Positions 41,212 through 50,136 of a stretch of DNA of 64,000 nt are shown here, one piece after another. The translations under genes and the position numbers were made by a program. Position 1 is the first letter of the stretch. Every line of letters begins with the position of its first letter. Source of the stretch: Hydrogenophaga sp. BPS33 (lineage in GTDB: Bacteria > Pseudomonadota > Gammaproteobacteria > Burkholderiales > Burkholderiaceae_C); contig NZ_CP044549.1 in NCBI RefSeq assembly GCF_009859475.1, forward strand, positions 620,001 through 684,000, in the 5' to 3' direction. The notes under the pieces are model-generated. The model did no database searches, was not told the DNA's origin, and saw nothing but the letters and a program-made list of their open reading frames with translations.

Positions 41212-43881
41212 ATGCCTTCACCGGCCCCATCCCCCCGTGCCCTGGTGTCCCGCCGCAAGCTCAGCCCGCCCGGCGCGGTCGCCGCACAGGTGCGGCGCGA
41301 GGCCATCTGCGCGCTGGTGGCGGCCTCGCGCGCGGCGCAACTCGTGCTGGTGCGGGGCCCCGCCGGTTTCGGCAAGACCACCGCGCTGGCCCAGTGCCGC
41401 AGCGACCTGCAATCGAAAGGCGTGCGCACCGCGTGGTTGACGCTGGACGCGGCCGACAACGACCCCACGCGTTTTCTCAACGGCCTGGCCGAAGCCCTTG
41501 GCGCGCTGGGCGCGTCCGCACCGTCGGAAACCACGCCCGACGCGCTCTTGCGCATGATGGACGAGATCGGCGCGGCCGGGCACGCCTTCGCCATCTTCCT
41601 GGACGACGTGGAAACCGTGCAGGACCCGGTGGTGCTCTCGCTGGTGCGCGAACTGGTCGACAACCTGCCGCGCCAGGGCCAGGTGTTCATCGGCTCGCGC
41701 GTCACGCCCGAGCTGGGCACGGCGCGCATGCGCGCGCGCGGGCAACTGGTCGAGATCAGCGTGGACGCCTTGCGCTTCTCGCTGGAAGAAACCCAGGCTT
41801 TCTTCGGCCGCGAAGGCCATGTGGCGCTGGCGGCCGATGCCATCGAACTGCTGCACCACCGCACCGAAGGCTGGGTGGCGGCGCTGTGGCTGGCCTCGAT
41901 GGCCTTGCAGCGGCATCCCGAACCTTCGGCCTTCGTGGAACGCTTCTCCGGTTCGTCCGCGCTGATCGCCGACTACCTGGCCGAAGACGTGCTCAACGCG
42001 CAGCCGCCCGCGGTGCGCGACTTTCTGCTGCGCAGCAGTGTGCTGCACCGGCTCGACGCCGAGATCTGCGACGCGGTGCTCGGCGCGCAAGGCGGCGCGG
42101 CCGCGCTGGAGCGCATTGCCGCCAGCGGCCTGTTCCTGCTGCCGGTGCACGACGGCCGCAGCTACCGGTACCACAGCCTCTTCAGCGCCTTCCTGCGCGG
42201 CCAGATGGTGCGCGAGATGCCGGCCGAGATTCCGCGCCTGCACCTGGACGCGTCGAAGTGGTACGAGCAGCGCGGCCAGGCGGTGGCGGCGATCGAGCAC
42301 GCCTTGCAGGGTGGCCACCAGGAGCGCGCCATCGCGCTGCTGGAGCCGCAGGTCGACGAACTGCTCAAGAGTGGACGCATGCGCCTGCTGGCGCGCTGGT
42401 TCACGTCCTTGCCCGAAGACGAGGTGACCCGCCGTCCCACGCTGTGCATGGCGCGCATTTGGGCGGTCTGCCTCACCACCGGCCCGTGGGACGCCATGCG
42501 CCTGCTCGACCGCAGTGGCTGGACCACCGAAGACCCGCCCTCGCGCCCCCATGTGCTGGCCCTGCGCCCGCTGCTGCTGGGCATGATGGACCGCTACGAC
42601 GAAGCCTTGCCCCTGGGCCGCGAGAACCTGCGCGCCATGCCCACCGGCAACGCCTTCGCCGACAGCGCATTGGCCACCGCCATGGCCCACACCTTCCTCG
42701 TCATGGGGCAGTACCGCGAGTCGCATCGCCTGCTGCAGACCGCGCGCATGGCGCATGCCGGCCCCACGGCGGTGTTCAACCGCATGTTCTCCGAAACCGT
42801 GGACGGCATCCTGGACCTGGAAGAGGGGCAGTTGCGCCGGGCCGCCGCGCGCTTCCGGCTGGCGGTGCATTCCACCGCCGGCCCCAACGTGACCGCCACC
42901 GGCGGCAACGCGTATGCCGGCGTGCAGTACGCGGGCGTGCTGTTCGAAATGGGCGACCTCGACCAGGCCGAGCGCCTGCTCAACGTGTACGTGCCGATGG
43001 CCAGCGCGGTGGGCCTGCGCGACCAGATGATCATCGGCCACGTGATGCTGGCGCGCATGGCCTTCGACCGGCGCCAGCTCGACCGTGCGTGGGAGCTGCT
43101 GTCCACGCTGGAGCAGGCCGGCTACGACCGGCACCTGCCCCGCATCACCGCCAGCGCGCGGCTGGAGCGCGCGCACCTGCTGGTGCTGCAGGGCAATGCC
43201 CAGGCCTCGCGCGCCGAGCTCGTGCTGGCCTCGCAGCCCGACGTGTGGGAACGCGCGGCGCGGCTGCGCTTTCCGGCGCACGACATCGAAGACCTGGAGA
43301 TGGGTTGGCTGCGCTGGAACCTCGCCTTTGGCGACGCCACCTCGGCCGAACAGGACATCGCGCGCGCCCTGGCGCGCGCGCAGGCCGAGAAGAAGCTGCG
43401 CCGCGCCCTCAAGCTGCAGGTGTTGCAGGCGCTGGCCTTGCAGCGCCTGGGCCAGGCGCAGGCGGCCGTGAACGCGTTTGCTCAACTGCTGTCGCAGGCC
43501 GCGGCCCAGGGCTTCGTGCGCCTGCTGATCGACGAAGGCGAAGCGGTGCGCGAGCTGGCCGTGCAACTGCAGATGCGCAACGCCACCGGGCATGCGGAGG
43601 TCGATCCGATCGACCAGGAACACTTGGACAAGATCCTGCGCCTGCTGGGCGCACCGCGCGCCGAGGGGGTCGACGACGTGCCCGACGCGGACAAGCTCAC
43701 GCCCAAGGAGCTGCGCATGCTGCGGCTGCTGGCCGATGGTTTTTCGAACAGCGAACTGGCGGTCAAGCTGTTCGTGTCCGACAGCACGGTGCGCACGCAC
43801 CTGCGCAACATCAACCAGAAGCTCAACGCCGGCAACCGCACCCAGGCGGTGGCGATCGCGCGCAAGCTGGGTTTGATTTGA
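41212..43881 (+). CDS. MalT-like LuxR family transcriptional regulator (LAL/STAND type)
   Basis: The protein has 889 residues, the usual size of MalT-like STAND ATPase regulators. A P-loop GPAGFGKTT lies at residues 49-57, a Walker-B-like FAIFLDDVETV near 130, a long helical TPR-like sensor region from about 350 to 800, and a LuxR helix-turn-helix at the C-terminus (LTPKELRMLRLLADGFSNSELAVKLFVSDSTVRTHLRNIN). Such proteins oligomerise on ATP and inducer binding and activate promoters. Placed at the end of the large acyl-CoA operon, it is a candidate activator of it. It is followed by a dispersed repeat. Confidence 0.92.
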   Translation: MPSPAPSPRALVSRRKLSPPGAVAAQVRREAICALVAASRAAQLVLVRGPAGFGKTTALAQCRSDLQSKGVRTAWLTLDAADNDPTRFLNGLAEALGALGASAPSETTPDALLRMMDEIGAAGHAFAIFLDDVETVQDPVVLSLVRELVDNLPRQGQVFIGSRVTPELGTARMRARGQLVEISVDALRFSLEETQAFFGREGHVALAADAIELLHHRTEGWVAALWLASMALQRHPEPSAFVERFSGSSALIADYLAEDVLNAQPPAVRDFLLRSSVLHRLDAEICDAVLGAQGGAAALERIAASGLFLLPVHDGRSYRYHSLFSAFLRGQMVREMPAEIPRLHLDASKWYEQRGQAVAAIEHALQGGHQERAIALLEPQVDELLKSGRMRLLARWFTSLPEDEVTRRPTLCMARIWAVCLTTGPWDAMRLLDRSGWTTEDPPSRPHVLALRPLLLGMMDRYDEALPLGRENLRAMPTGNAFADSALATAMAHTFLVMGQYRESHRLLQTARMAHAGPTAVFNRMFSETVDGILDLEEGQLRRAAARFRLAVHSTAGPNVTATGGNAYAGVQYAGVLFEMGDLDQAERLLNVYVPMASAVGLRDQMIIGHVMLARMAFDRRQLDRAWELLSTLEQAGYDRHLPRITASARLERAHLLVLQGNAQASRAELVLASQPDVWERAARLRFPAHDIEDLEMGWLRWNLAFGDATSAEQDIARALARAQAEKKLRRALKLQVLQALALQRLGQAQAAVNAFAQLLSQAAAQGFVRLLIDEGEAVRELAVQLQMRNATGHAEVDPIDQEHLDKILRLLGAPRAEGVDDVPDADKLTPKELRMLRLLADGFSNSELAVKLFVSDSTVRTHLRNINQKLNAGNRTQAVAIARKLGLI

Positions 43882-43990
43882 AACTCCCCCCTGCGCCGCT
43901 GCGCGGCTTCCCCCCTCCGTAGCGCGCCTTCGGCGCTTCGAGGGGGGACGGCATCTTGGGCCGGCGCAGCCGTCCCTCGATGCCTCTGGA
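43880..43990 (-). repeat. dispersed intergenic repeat, left copy
   Basis: About 110 bp that is nearly identical, in inverted orientation, to 46771-46881. It includes TGCGCCGCTGCGCGGC, two C6/G6 tracts around GCGCCTTCGGCGC, and GGCATCTTGGGCCGGCG. Internal inverted repeats give strong hairpins. It sits just after the LuxR-type gene stop in the 216-bp gap before the convergent ThDP enzyme gene. The rest of the gap (43991-44097) repeats a second GGACGGCGTCTTGGACC variant of the same motif and holds no gene. Confidence 0.8.
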
Positions 43991-44097
43991 TGGGGCACGC
44001 ACGCCGGAGAGGACGGCGTCTTGGACCAGCAGATCGGGCGGATCTTTCCTCGGCCTCGACAAGAACACCGCGAGCAAGGCCCTCGGTGTCGGCGCCT

Positions 44098-45660
44098 TCA
44101 CATCACCACTTCGATCAGGCTCGGTCCGGGCGCGTCCAGGCTGCGCCGCAGCGCGTCGGCCAGTTCGCCCAGCGTGGTCACGCGGCTCGCGGGCACGCCG
44201 TGGCCGGCGCTCAACGCCACCCAGTCCAGCGTGGGCCGGTCGATGCTCAGCATGTCGGCCGCGCGCTGGCCCGGCGCGCCCGCGCCCACCTGGTTGAACT
44301 CGCCGCGCAGGATCTGGTAGTGGCGGTTCGCGAACACGATCACCGTCACGTCCAGGCTCTCGCGCGCCATGGTCCAGAGCGATTGCAGCGTGTACATCGC
44401 GCTGCCGTCGCCCTCCAGCGCGATCACGCGGCGATCGGGCGCCGCGATGGCCGCGCCCACGGCCACCGGCAGGCCATAGCCGATGGAGCCACCCATGTTG
44501 GTCAGCCATTCGTGTGGCGCGGCCTCGCGCGTCGCGGCGTCGAACGCGCGGCCGGTGCTGATGGCCTCGTCCACCACGATGGCGTTCTCCGGGATCAGCG
44601 CGCCCAGCAGCGCGCCGATGGTGTCGGCGTTCAGCAGGCCGTCTTCAAGGCCGGCGCGCGCGGGCTGGCGTTCGACCAGCGGCGCCGTCGTGCGGGTGGC
44701 CGACAGGGCTTCGCACAACACGTGCAAGGCTTCTTCCGGGTCCTGCGAAGGGCGCGAGAGCGTGGAGAACGTGGTGCCCGCCGCGCTGAGGCGACCGGGC
44801 TTGTCGGGGTAGGCGAAGAACGCGACCGGTTCGACCGCGTTGACCAGCACGATGTGCTCGAAGCGCGAGAGCGCCTGGAGTGCGCCGTCCACCGAGTAGG
44901 GCAGGCGTGGAATGGCCACGCGGCCCGCGCCGCGCTCGATGCTGGGCGAATAGAACTCGGACATCACGGCACAACCCGTGGCCGCCGCGATCCGCCCGGC
45001 CCAGGCCGTGGCCCGCGCCAGCGTGGCGCGCCCGCCCAACAGCAGCAAGGTGCGCGGGCCGTGCTGGCGCAGGTGGTCCGCGATGGCGATCACCTGGCGT
45101 TCGTCCAGGGGCTCGGCGGCGGCTTGCGGGACCGGGCCGAGGCCAGCGGGCAGGGCGGCGGCGGGCGACCAGGCCATGTCGGCGGGCAGCACCAGCGTGG
45201 CGATGCGCCCGGGCCGGCCCCGGGCCTGGGTCACCGCCTCTCGGCCATCGGCGGGCAGCCGCTCGGGCGCTGCGATGGTGCGCACCCAGTGCGACATGGG
45301 CCGCGCCACGCCTTCCACATCCGAGGTCAGGGGCGCATCGAGTTCCAGGTGGGTGGTGGCGTGTTCGCCGACGATGTTGACGACACCCGAGCAGGCCTTT
45401 TTCGCGTTGTGCAGGTTGGCCAGGCCGTTGGCCAGGCCGGGGCCGAGGTGCAGCAGCGTGCCGGCCGGGCGCTGGCGCACGCGGTAGTAGCCATCGGCCG
45501 CGCCGGTGACCACGCCTTCGAACAGGCCGAGCACGCAGCGCATGCCTTCGATGCGGTCGAGCGCGGCCACGAAGTGCATTTCGGATGTGCCCGGATTGGC
45601 GAATACGGTGTCCACGCCGCTGTCCAGCAGCGTGTGAACCAAGGCCTCGGCGCCATTCAT
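44098..45660 (-). CDS. thiamine diphosphate-dependent enzyme (acetolactate synthase / benzoylformate decarboxylase-like)
   Basis: The protein has 520 residues with all three ThDP-enzyme domains. The N-terminal Pyr domain has FANPGTSEMHFVAAL and the cofactor-activating Glu in GLFEGVVTGAADGYYR. A central Rossmann domain follows, and the C-terminal PP domain contains GSIGYGLPVAVGAAI and the ThDP/Mg motif EGDGSAMYTLQSLWTMA...VIVFANRHY. Family members decarboxylate 2-oxo acids or join acyl groups; the substrate is not evident. The gene lies with a divergent alpha/beta hydrolase between two inverted repeat copies. Confidence 0.9.
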   Translation of the reverse strand: MNGAEALVHTLLDSGVDTVFANPGTSEMHFVAALDRIEGMRCVLGLFEGVVTGAADGYYRVRQRPAGTLLHLGPGLANGLANLHNAKKACSGVVNIVGEHATTHLELDAPLTSDVEGVARPMSHWVRTIAAPERLPADGREAVTQARGRPGRIATLVLPADMAWSPAAALPAGLGPVPQAAAEPLDERQVIAIADHLRQHGPRTLLLLGGRATLARATAWAGRIAAATGCAVMSEFYSPSIERGAGRVAIPRLPYSVDGALQALSRFEHIVLVNAVEPVAFFAYPDKPGRLSAAGTTFSTLSRPSQDPEEALHVLCEALSATRTTAPLVERQPARAGLEDGLLNADTIGALLGALIPENAIVVDEAISTGRAFDAATREAAPHEWLTNMGGSIGYGLPVAVGAAIAAPDRRVIALEGDGSAMYTLQSLWTMARESLDVTVIVFANRHYQILRGEFNQVGAGAPGQRAADMLSIDRPTLDWVALSAGHGVPASRVTTLGELADALRRSLDAPGPSLIEVVM

Positions 45661-45845
45661 GCCTGTCTCCTGTCGTTGAATTGGGATGCGCGGATTTCAT
45701 CATGCATTGGCCAGCACCCGGTATCGACGGCGCTGATGCCACCATCAACGCGCGCGCATGGCGCACACATCGCGTGGACCCGAAGATGGTGCCTACACCC
45801 ACACATCCTCCGCCATCCTCCGACCCGAACGAGACCGACAACGCC

Positions 45846-46565
45846 ATGACCGAGCCCCTCACTCCCCTGCCATCGTCCACCGTGTTGCCAGTGACCCACG
45901 CGGGCGTGCGCGTTCCCACGGTGTTCTGGGCGCCCGCCACGCCCAGCCGCGGCATCGTGCTGGCCGCGCATGGCGGCAGTGGCCACAAGCTGTCGCAGGC
46001 CGTGCTGGCGATCGCGAGCCACTGCCTGCCGCTGGGCCTGAGCGTGCTCGCCATCGACGGCCCGGTGCAAGGCGATCGGCGCAGCGACGGCAACCTTGAC
46101 CCGGTGGTGGCGCTCACCGCGTTCCGCGAGGCCTGGCGCGCCGGTGTGGGCCGCACGCGCATGGCCCAGGAATGGCAGGCGGCGCTGGACCAGCTGCTCG
46201 CGCAACCGGGCCACGCCGGCTTGCCGATCGGCTACATCGGCGTGTCCATGGGCACGGCCTACGGTCTGCCCTTGCTCGCCACCGAGCCGCGCATCCAGGC
46301 CGCCGTGCTCGGCCTTTGGGGCAGCACCTATGCCGCCAGCGAACACCTCGCTGCCTACGCGCAGCGTGTGCGCTGTCCGGTCTGGTTCACGCAGCAGTGG
46401 AACGACGAGTTCTTCGACCGCGAAGGCACGTTCGCGCTGTTCGATGCCATCGGGTCTGAAGACAAGCGCCTCGTGGCCTATCCCGGCGCGCACCGCGAAC
46501 TCGAAGGCGCGCGCCTGGCGGACGCAGTGGCCTTCGTCGCCAGCCGCCTGCTGCCCATCACATGA
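45846..46565 (+). CDS. alpha/beta hydrolase family protein
   Basis: The protein has 239 residues. It shows the strand-turn AAHGGSGHK (oxyanion), the nucleophile elbow GVSMGTAYG with Ser, a VWFTQQWNDEFF segment with the likely catalytic Asp, and His in YPGAHRELEG. It resembles dienelactone-hydrolase-like or peptidase-like esterases. The ATG at 45846 was chosen because upstream in-frame sequence is not conserved-looking. The 185-bp divergent gap to the ThDP enzyme gene should hold both promoters; I see no clear operator there. Confidence 0.85.
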   Translation: MTEPLTPLPSSTVLPVTHAGVRVPTVFWAPATPSRGIVLAAHGGSGHKLSQAVLAIASHCLPLGLSVLAIDGPVQGDRRSDGNLDPVVALTAFREAWRAGVGRTRMAQEWQAALDQLLAQPGHAGLPIGYIGVSMGTAYGLPLLATEPRIQAAVLGLWGSTYAASEHLAAYAQRVRCPVWFTQQWNDEFFDREGTFALFDAIGSEDKRLVAYPGAHRELEGARLADAVAFVASRLLPIT

Positions 46566-46580
46566 AGCGCTAAGGGTTTG

Positions 46581-46881
46581 GCGACGCAGGTCCAAGATGC
46601 TGCACTCTGCCTCCGGAGCGCGTGCCTTCAGCCAAGGGCATCAAGGGATGGCGACGCAGGCCCAAGATGCCGCACTCTGCCTCCGGAGCGCGTGCCTTCA
46701 GCCAAGGGCATCAAGGGATGGCGACGCAGGCCCAAGATGCCGCACTCTGCCTCCGGAGCGCGTGCCTTCAGCCAGGGGCATCAAGGGACGGCTACGCCGG
46801 CCCAAGATGCCGTCCCCCCTCCAAGCGCCGAAGGCGCGCAAGAGAGGGGGGAAGCCGCGCAGCGGCGCAGGGGGGTGTTTC
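46581..46881 (+). repeat. 70-bp tandem repeats ending in dispersed repeat, right copy
   Basis: GCGACGCAGG...TCAAGGGATG units of exactly 70 bp occur at 46581, 46651 and 46721. A diverged fourth unit from 46791 runs into the dispersed element at 46771-46881, which is the inverted partner of 43880-43990. Units two and three are almost identical; unit one has two substitutions and a different 5' junction. The element occupies the whole 318-bp gap between the convergent hydrolase and LysR genes. Open frames running through it are by-products of the repeat. Confidence 0.85.
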
Positions 46882-46883
46882 TT

Positions 46884-47822
46884 TCAGACCGGCCGTGCCG
46901 ACAGCGCCTGGCCAATGCCCTTGAGCGTGTCGCGCAGCCACTTGTGGCCCGGGTCGTGGTGCATGCGCTCGTGCCAGGTCATGCTCACGTGCACGGCCGG
47001 CACCCGAAAGGGCAGGGGCAGCGCCTGCAGCGGCATGGTCTCCTGGGACTTCTGCGCCAGGTGCTCGGGCACCACCGCGAGCAGGTTGGAGCGGGCCACC
47101 ACGCCGGGCAGCAAGGTGAGGCTGGAGACCAGCAGCGCCACGCGTCGCGCCGCGCCCATGGCTTCCAGCGCTTCGTCCACCGCCACCTCCATCGTGGCGT
47201 GCGCCACTGGCGGCGCGCCCCAGCGCGCGTGGTCGGCGTCGGTGAACTGCTGCAGGCTCAGCTCGCCCTGGATCTCGGGGTGGTCCTGCCGTGCGATGCA
47301 CACCATGCGCTGGGGATACAGCGTCATCTGCCGCAGTTCGGACGGCGGTGTGCGCACGAAGGCCAGCGCCATGTCGAAGTCGCCGTCGCGCAGGTATTCG
47401 GACAAGCGCCGCGGGTCGCCCGGGTGCACCGTGAAGCGCATCTTGGGCGCCTCGCGCTGGGCCACTGCCATGAGCTCGGGCAACACCACGCGCGAGATGC
47501 CGTCCGAGGACATGATGCGCCAGTGCGTGGGCGACTCTTCGGGGTTGAACTGCCCGTCGGCGAAGCCGCGGCCTTCCAGCAGGTCGGTCATTTCGCGGAT
47601 GCGGCTGACCAGCTCGATCGCCCTCGGCGTGGGCTCCATGCCGGTGCTCGTCTTCACCAGCAGCACATCGCGAAACACCTCGCGCATGCGGGCCAGCGCG
47701 GCCGACATCGCCGGTTGCCCGATGTTCATGCGCTCGGCCGCGCGCGTGACGTGGCGTTCTTCCACCAGGGCCTGCAGGTACAGCAGCTGTTGGAACGTGA
47801 GGCGGTGCAGCAGCCCGGTCAT
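46884..47822 (-). CDS. LysR family transcriptional regulator
   Basis: The protein has 312 residues. The N-terminal helix-turn-helix is LTFQQLLYLQALVEERHVTRAAERMNIGQPAMSAALARMRE, followed by an effector domain with HWRIMSSDGISRVVLPELMAV and PGDPRRLSEYLRDGDFDMALAFV. The architecture is close to NahR/NodD-type LysR proteins. It is divergent from the bicupin gene (145 bp between starts) and probably controls the bicupin/Bug/HglS-like unit. Confidence 0.93.
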   Translation of the reverse strand: MTGLLHRLTFQQLLYLQALVEERHVTRAAERMNIGQPAMSAALARMREVFRDVLLVKTSTGMEPTPRAIELVSRIREMTDLLEGRGFADGQFNPEESPTHWRIMSSDGISRVVLPELMAVAQREAPKMRFTVHPGDPRRLSEYLRDGDFDMALAFVRTPPSELRQMTLYPQRMVCIARQDHPEIQGELSLQQFTDADHARWGAPPVAHATMEVAVDEALEAMGAARRVALLVSSLTLLPGVVARSNLLAVVPEHLAQKSQETMPLQALPLPFRVPAVHVSMTWHERMHHDPGHKWLRDTLKGIGQALSARPV

Positions 47823-47966
47823 GCGGCGTGTCTCCGGTGTTCTTGTCGAAGGCGCATTGTCGTCCGTGCGGGATCGAGTGGCGGCAATGGTGTCATCGAC
47901 GCCAGACCATGGCGCATGTCGCCGCGCAGCCGTCCAATGCCATCACGCATCCACGGAGACTTTCAC

Positions 47967-49103
47967 ATGACGACCTCGACCGCGCCGGCTGGCGCACTGA
48001 CCCTCGAACAGATGAACCGCCAACTGGCGGCCTTCCCCGGCTACCGCGTGGCGGCGCAAGCGCCCGCCGCCGCCCACCGCGACGCCGTGCTGCGCCTCTT
48101 CGGTGGCCCGCTCACGCCGCTGATGGCCGCCACCGATGCGCAGGGCCGCTTTGCCCAGGCCGCGCTCAACTGCCCGCCCACCGCCTGCACCGGCAAGCTC
48201 GAACTGGCCCCGGGCGCGCAGACCCAGGCCTGGCGCAATCCCGATGCCATCGAGTGCGTGTTCTGCGTCGAGGGCAGCGTGCAGCTGCGCTATGGGCGGC
48301 AGCTCGAACACAGCCTGACCCTGGGCCGTTTCGACATGGTGGCCGTGCCCGCCAACCTGCGCCACCAGATCGCCAACGCCGGCGCGGACACCGCGCGCAC
48401 GGTGAACGTGCTCAGCGTCGCGCCCGGCGGCCATTTCGACGCCGTGTTCGACACCGCGCTGGCCGCGCAAGTGCCCGCCGACGCGGCCCTCGCGCTGGGC
48501 GTGCGCTTCGACGCAGAGGCCGGCGACGTGGCCGACCCCGCCGTGGTGCAAGGCCGGGTGACGCGCTTCGAAACCCTCGTGCCCTACAAGAAAGACCTCA
48601 ACCGCACCAGCGGCCTGCCGCCCGAGGCCACCGAAGCCCTGTCCGCCGGCAACGTGTTTCCGCTGATCGTGCCCGAGGGGCACGTCGGCCGCTCGCGCAC
48701 CGCGCCGATGTACGGCCACCAGGGGCTCTACATCTCCATCGCCGAATGCCGCGCCGGCACCGACGGCCCGCCACCGCACGCGCACTCCGACACGCAGGAG
48801 TCGTTCTACGTGCTCGACGGCACCTTCGACATGTGCACCGGCTTCCACAACGAAACCACCGTGAAGGTGCAGCCCAACGACCTGATCGCCATGCCCAACA
48901 AGGTCATGCGCACCTTCTGCAACACCACCGGCCGGCCCGCGCGCCTGCTGGTGATCATTCAGGGCCCCGACCGCATGAGCGACACCGTGTCGTTCTCGCG
49001 CGAGATCGGCCAGGACTTCGCCAAGCGCTTCGGCGAGGAAACCATCGAAGCCTATTCCAAGATCCGCATGACCTTCGATGCGGAAGAACGCGTCGGCATC
49101 TGA
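47967..49103 (+). CDS. bicupin protein
   Basis: The protein has 378 residues with two cupin domains. The N-terminal cupin (about 70-150) has lost the metal-binding histidines: the motif reads NPDAIECVFCVEGSVQLRYG. The C-terminal cupin (about 245-340) keeps them in PPPHAHSDTQESFYVLDGTFDM, giving H, H and E ligands. Bicupins of this kind include ring-cleaving dioxygenases and oxalate decarboxylase relatives; the substrate is not evident. ATG 47967 follows ACGGAGA. The Bug receptor starts 25 bp downstream, so import and oxidation may be linked. Confidence 0.87.
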   Translation: MTTSTAPAGALTLEQMNRQLAAFPGYRVAAQAPAAAHRDAVLRLFGGPLTPLMAATDAQGRFAQAALNCPPTACTGKLELAPGAQTQAWRNPDAIECVFCVEGSVQLRYGRQLEHSLTLGRFDMVAVPANLRHQIANAGADTARTVNVLSVAPGGHFDAVFDTALAAQVPADAALALGVRFDAEAGDVADPAVVQGRVTRFETLVPYKKDLNRTSGLPPEATEALSAGNVFPLIVPEGHVGRSRTAPMYGHQGLYISIAECRAGTDGPPPHAHSDTQESFYVLDGTFDMCTGFHNETTVKVQPNDLIAMPNKVMRTFCNTTGRPARLLVIIQGPDRMSDTVSFSREIGQDFAKRFGEETIEAYSKIRMTFDAEERVGI

Positions 49104-49128
49104 CGCACCATTACAAGGAGACAACACC

Positions 49129-50103
49129 ATGAACCGTCGACACCTGCTGGCCACCGCACTGCTGTGCGGCGGCGCCGCCGCGCTGCCCCACGCCGCCTTC
49201 GCACAGGACAAATACCCTTCGCGCCCGATCCGCCTGATCGTGCCGGCCGCCGCCGGTGGCAGCACCGACATGGGCGCGCGCATCGTCGCCAAGCTCATGG
49301 GCGAAGCGCTGGCGCAGCCGGTGGTGGTGGAGAACAAGGGCGGTGGTGGCGGGCGCATCGGCCCTGCCGAAGTGGCGCGCGCGCCGGCCGATGGCTACAC
49401 GCTGCTCTACGGCAACAACATCGGCCAGGCCCTGCTGCCTGCGGTGGTGCAGGGCCTGGGCTACGACCCCTTGAAGAACTTCGCGCCGGTGGGCGGCGCG
49501 TTCTGGTATTCCACCGTGATCGTCTGCAACCCCAAGGCGCCGTTCGACGACCTCAAGGGTTTGATCGAGCACGCGAAGAAGAACCCCGGCAAGCTCAATG
49601 TGGCCACCGCCGGCCCGGGCAGCGGCAACCACTTCAGCAGCGAACTCCTGGGAAGCATGGCCGGGGTCAAGTTCTCGCATGTGCCGTACAAGGGCAACGC
49701 ACCGGCCACGCAAGACGTGGTGGCGGGCTTTGCCGACTGCATCCACATCGGCGAAGCCAAGCCTTACCTCGACACCCACCGCCTCAAAGCCATTGCCACC
49801 ACCGGCCTCAAGCGCGACCCGCGCTTCCCGCAGCTGCAGACGGTGGACGAACTCGGCCTCAAAGGCTTCGACGCGACGTGGTGGCAAGGCGTCTTCGCAC
49901 CCGCCGGCACGCCCAGGAACGTGATGGACGCGCTCTCGGCCGCGATGCGCAAGGCGATCGAGAACCCGAGCGTGAAAGCGTCCATGTTCGACGCCGGCTT
50001 CGTGCCCGAATTCATGACGCCCACCGAAGTCAACGCGCGCATCAAGAGCGACATGAGCAAGTTCCAGAAGATCGCGGCCGACGCCAAGATCCACATCGAC
50101 TGA
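49129..50103 (+). CDS. Bug family (TctC) periplasmic solute-binding receptor
   Basis: The protein has 324 residues. The signal peptide MNRRHLLATALLCGGAAALPHAAFAQ has a twin-arginine start. The mature protein opens DKYPSRPIRLIVPAAAGGSTDMGARI, the Bug signature, and contains PADGYTLLYGNNIGQ and HVPYKG motifs. No TctA/B partner is nearby. AAGGAG precedes the ATG. It lies between the bicupin and the 2-oxoadipate dioxygenase-like gene, which suggests its ligand feeds that short pathway. Confidence 0.93.
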   Translation: MNRRHLLATALLCGGAAALPHAAFAQDKYPSRPIRLIVPAAAGGSTDMGARIVAKLMGEALAQPVVVENKGGGGGRIGPAEVARAPADGYTLLYGNNIGQALLPAVVQGLGYDPLKNFAPVGGAFWYSTVIVCNPKAPFDDLKGLIEHAKKNPGKLNVATAGPGSGNHFSSELLGSMAGVKFSHVPYKGNAPATQDVVAGFADCIHIGEAKPYLDTHRLKAIATTGLKRDPRFPQLQTVDELGLKGFDATWWQGVFAPAGTPRNVMDALSAAMRKAIENPSVKASMFDAGFVPEFMTPTEVNARIKSDMSKFQKIAADAKIHID

Positions 50104-50136
50104 GCCTGCATTTCCCTTTTCCCGTTTTCAGTTTCC

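Noticed and set aside
46581..46790. Regularly spaced repeats that could suggest a CRISPR array
   Set aside because: The units are contiguous 70-bp tandem copies without distinct spacers, there is no cas gene nearby, and the sequence belongs to a dispersed intergenic element.
46578..47966. Long plus-strand frame running through the 70-bp repeats into the bicupin gene
   Set aside because: The repeat length (70 bp) shifts frame each unit, the translation is repetitive and the bicupin has its own ATG with ACGGAGA at 47967. The LysR on the other strand is real.
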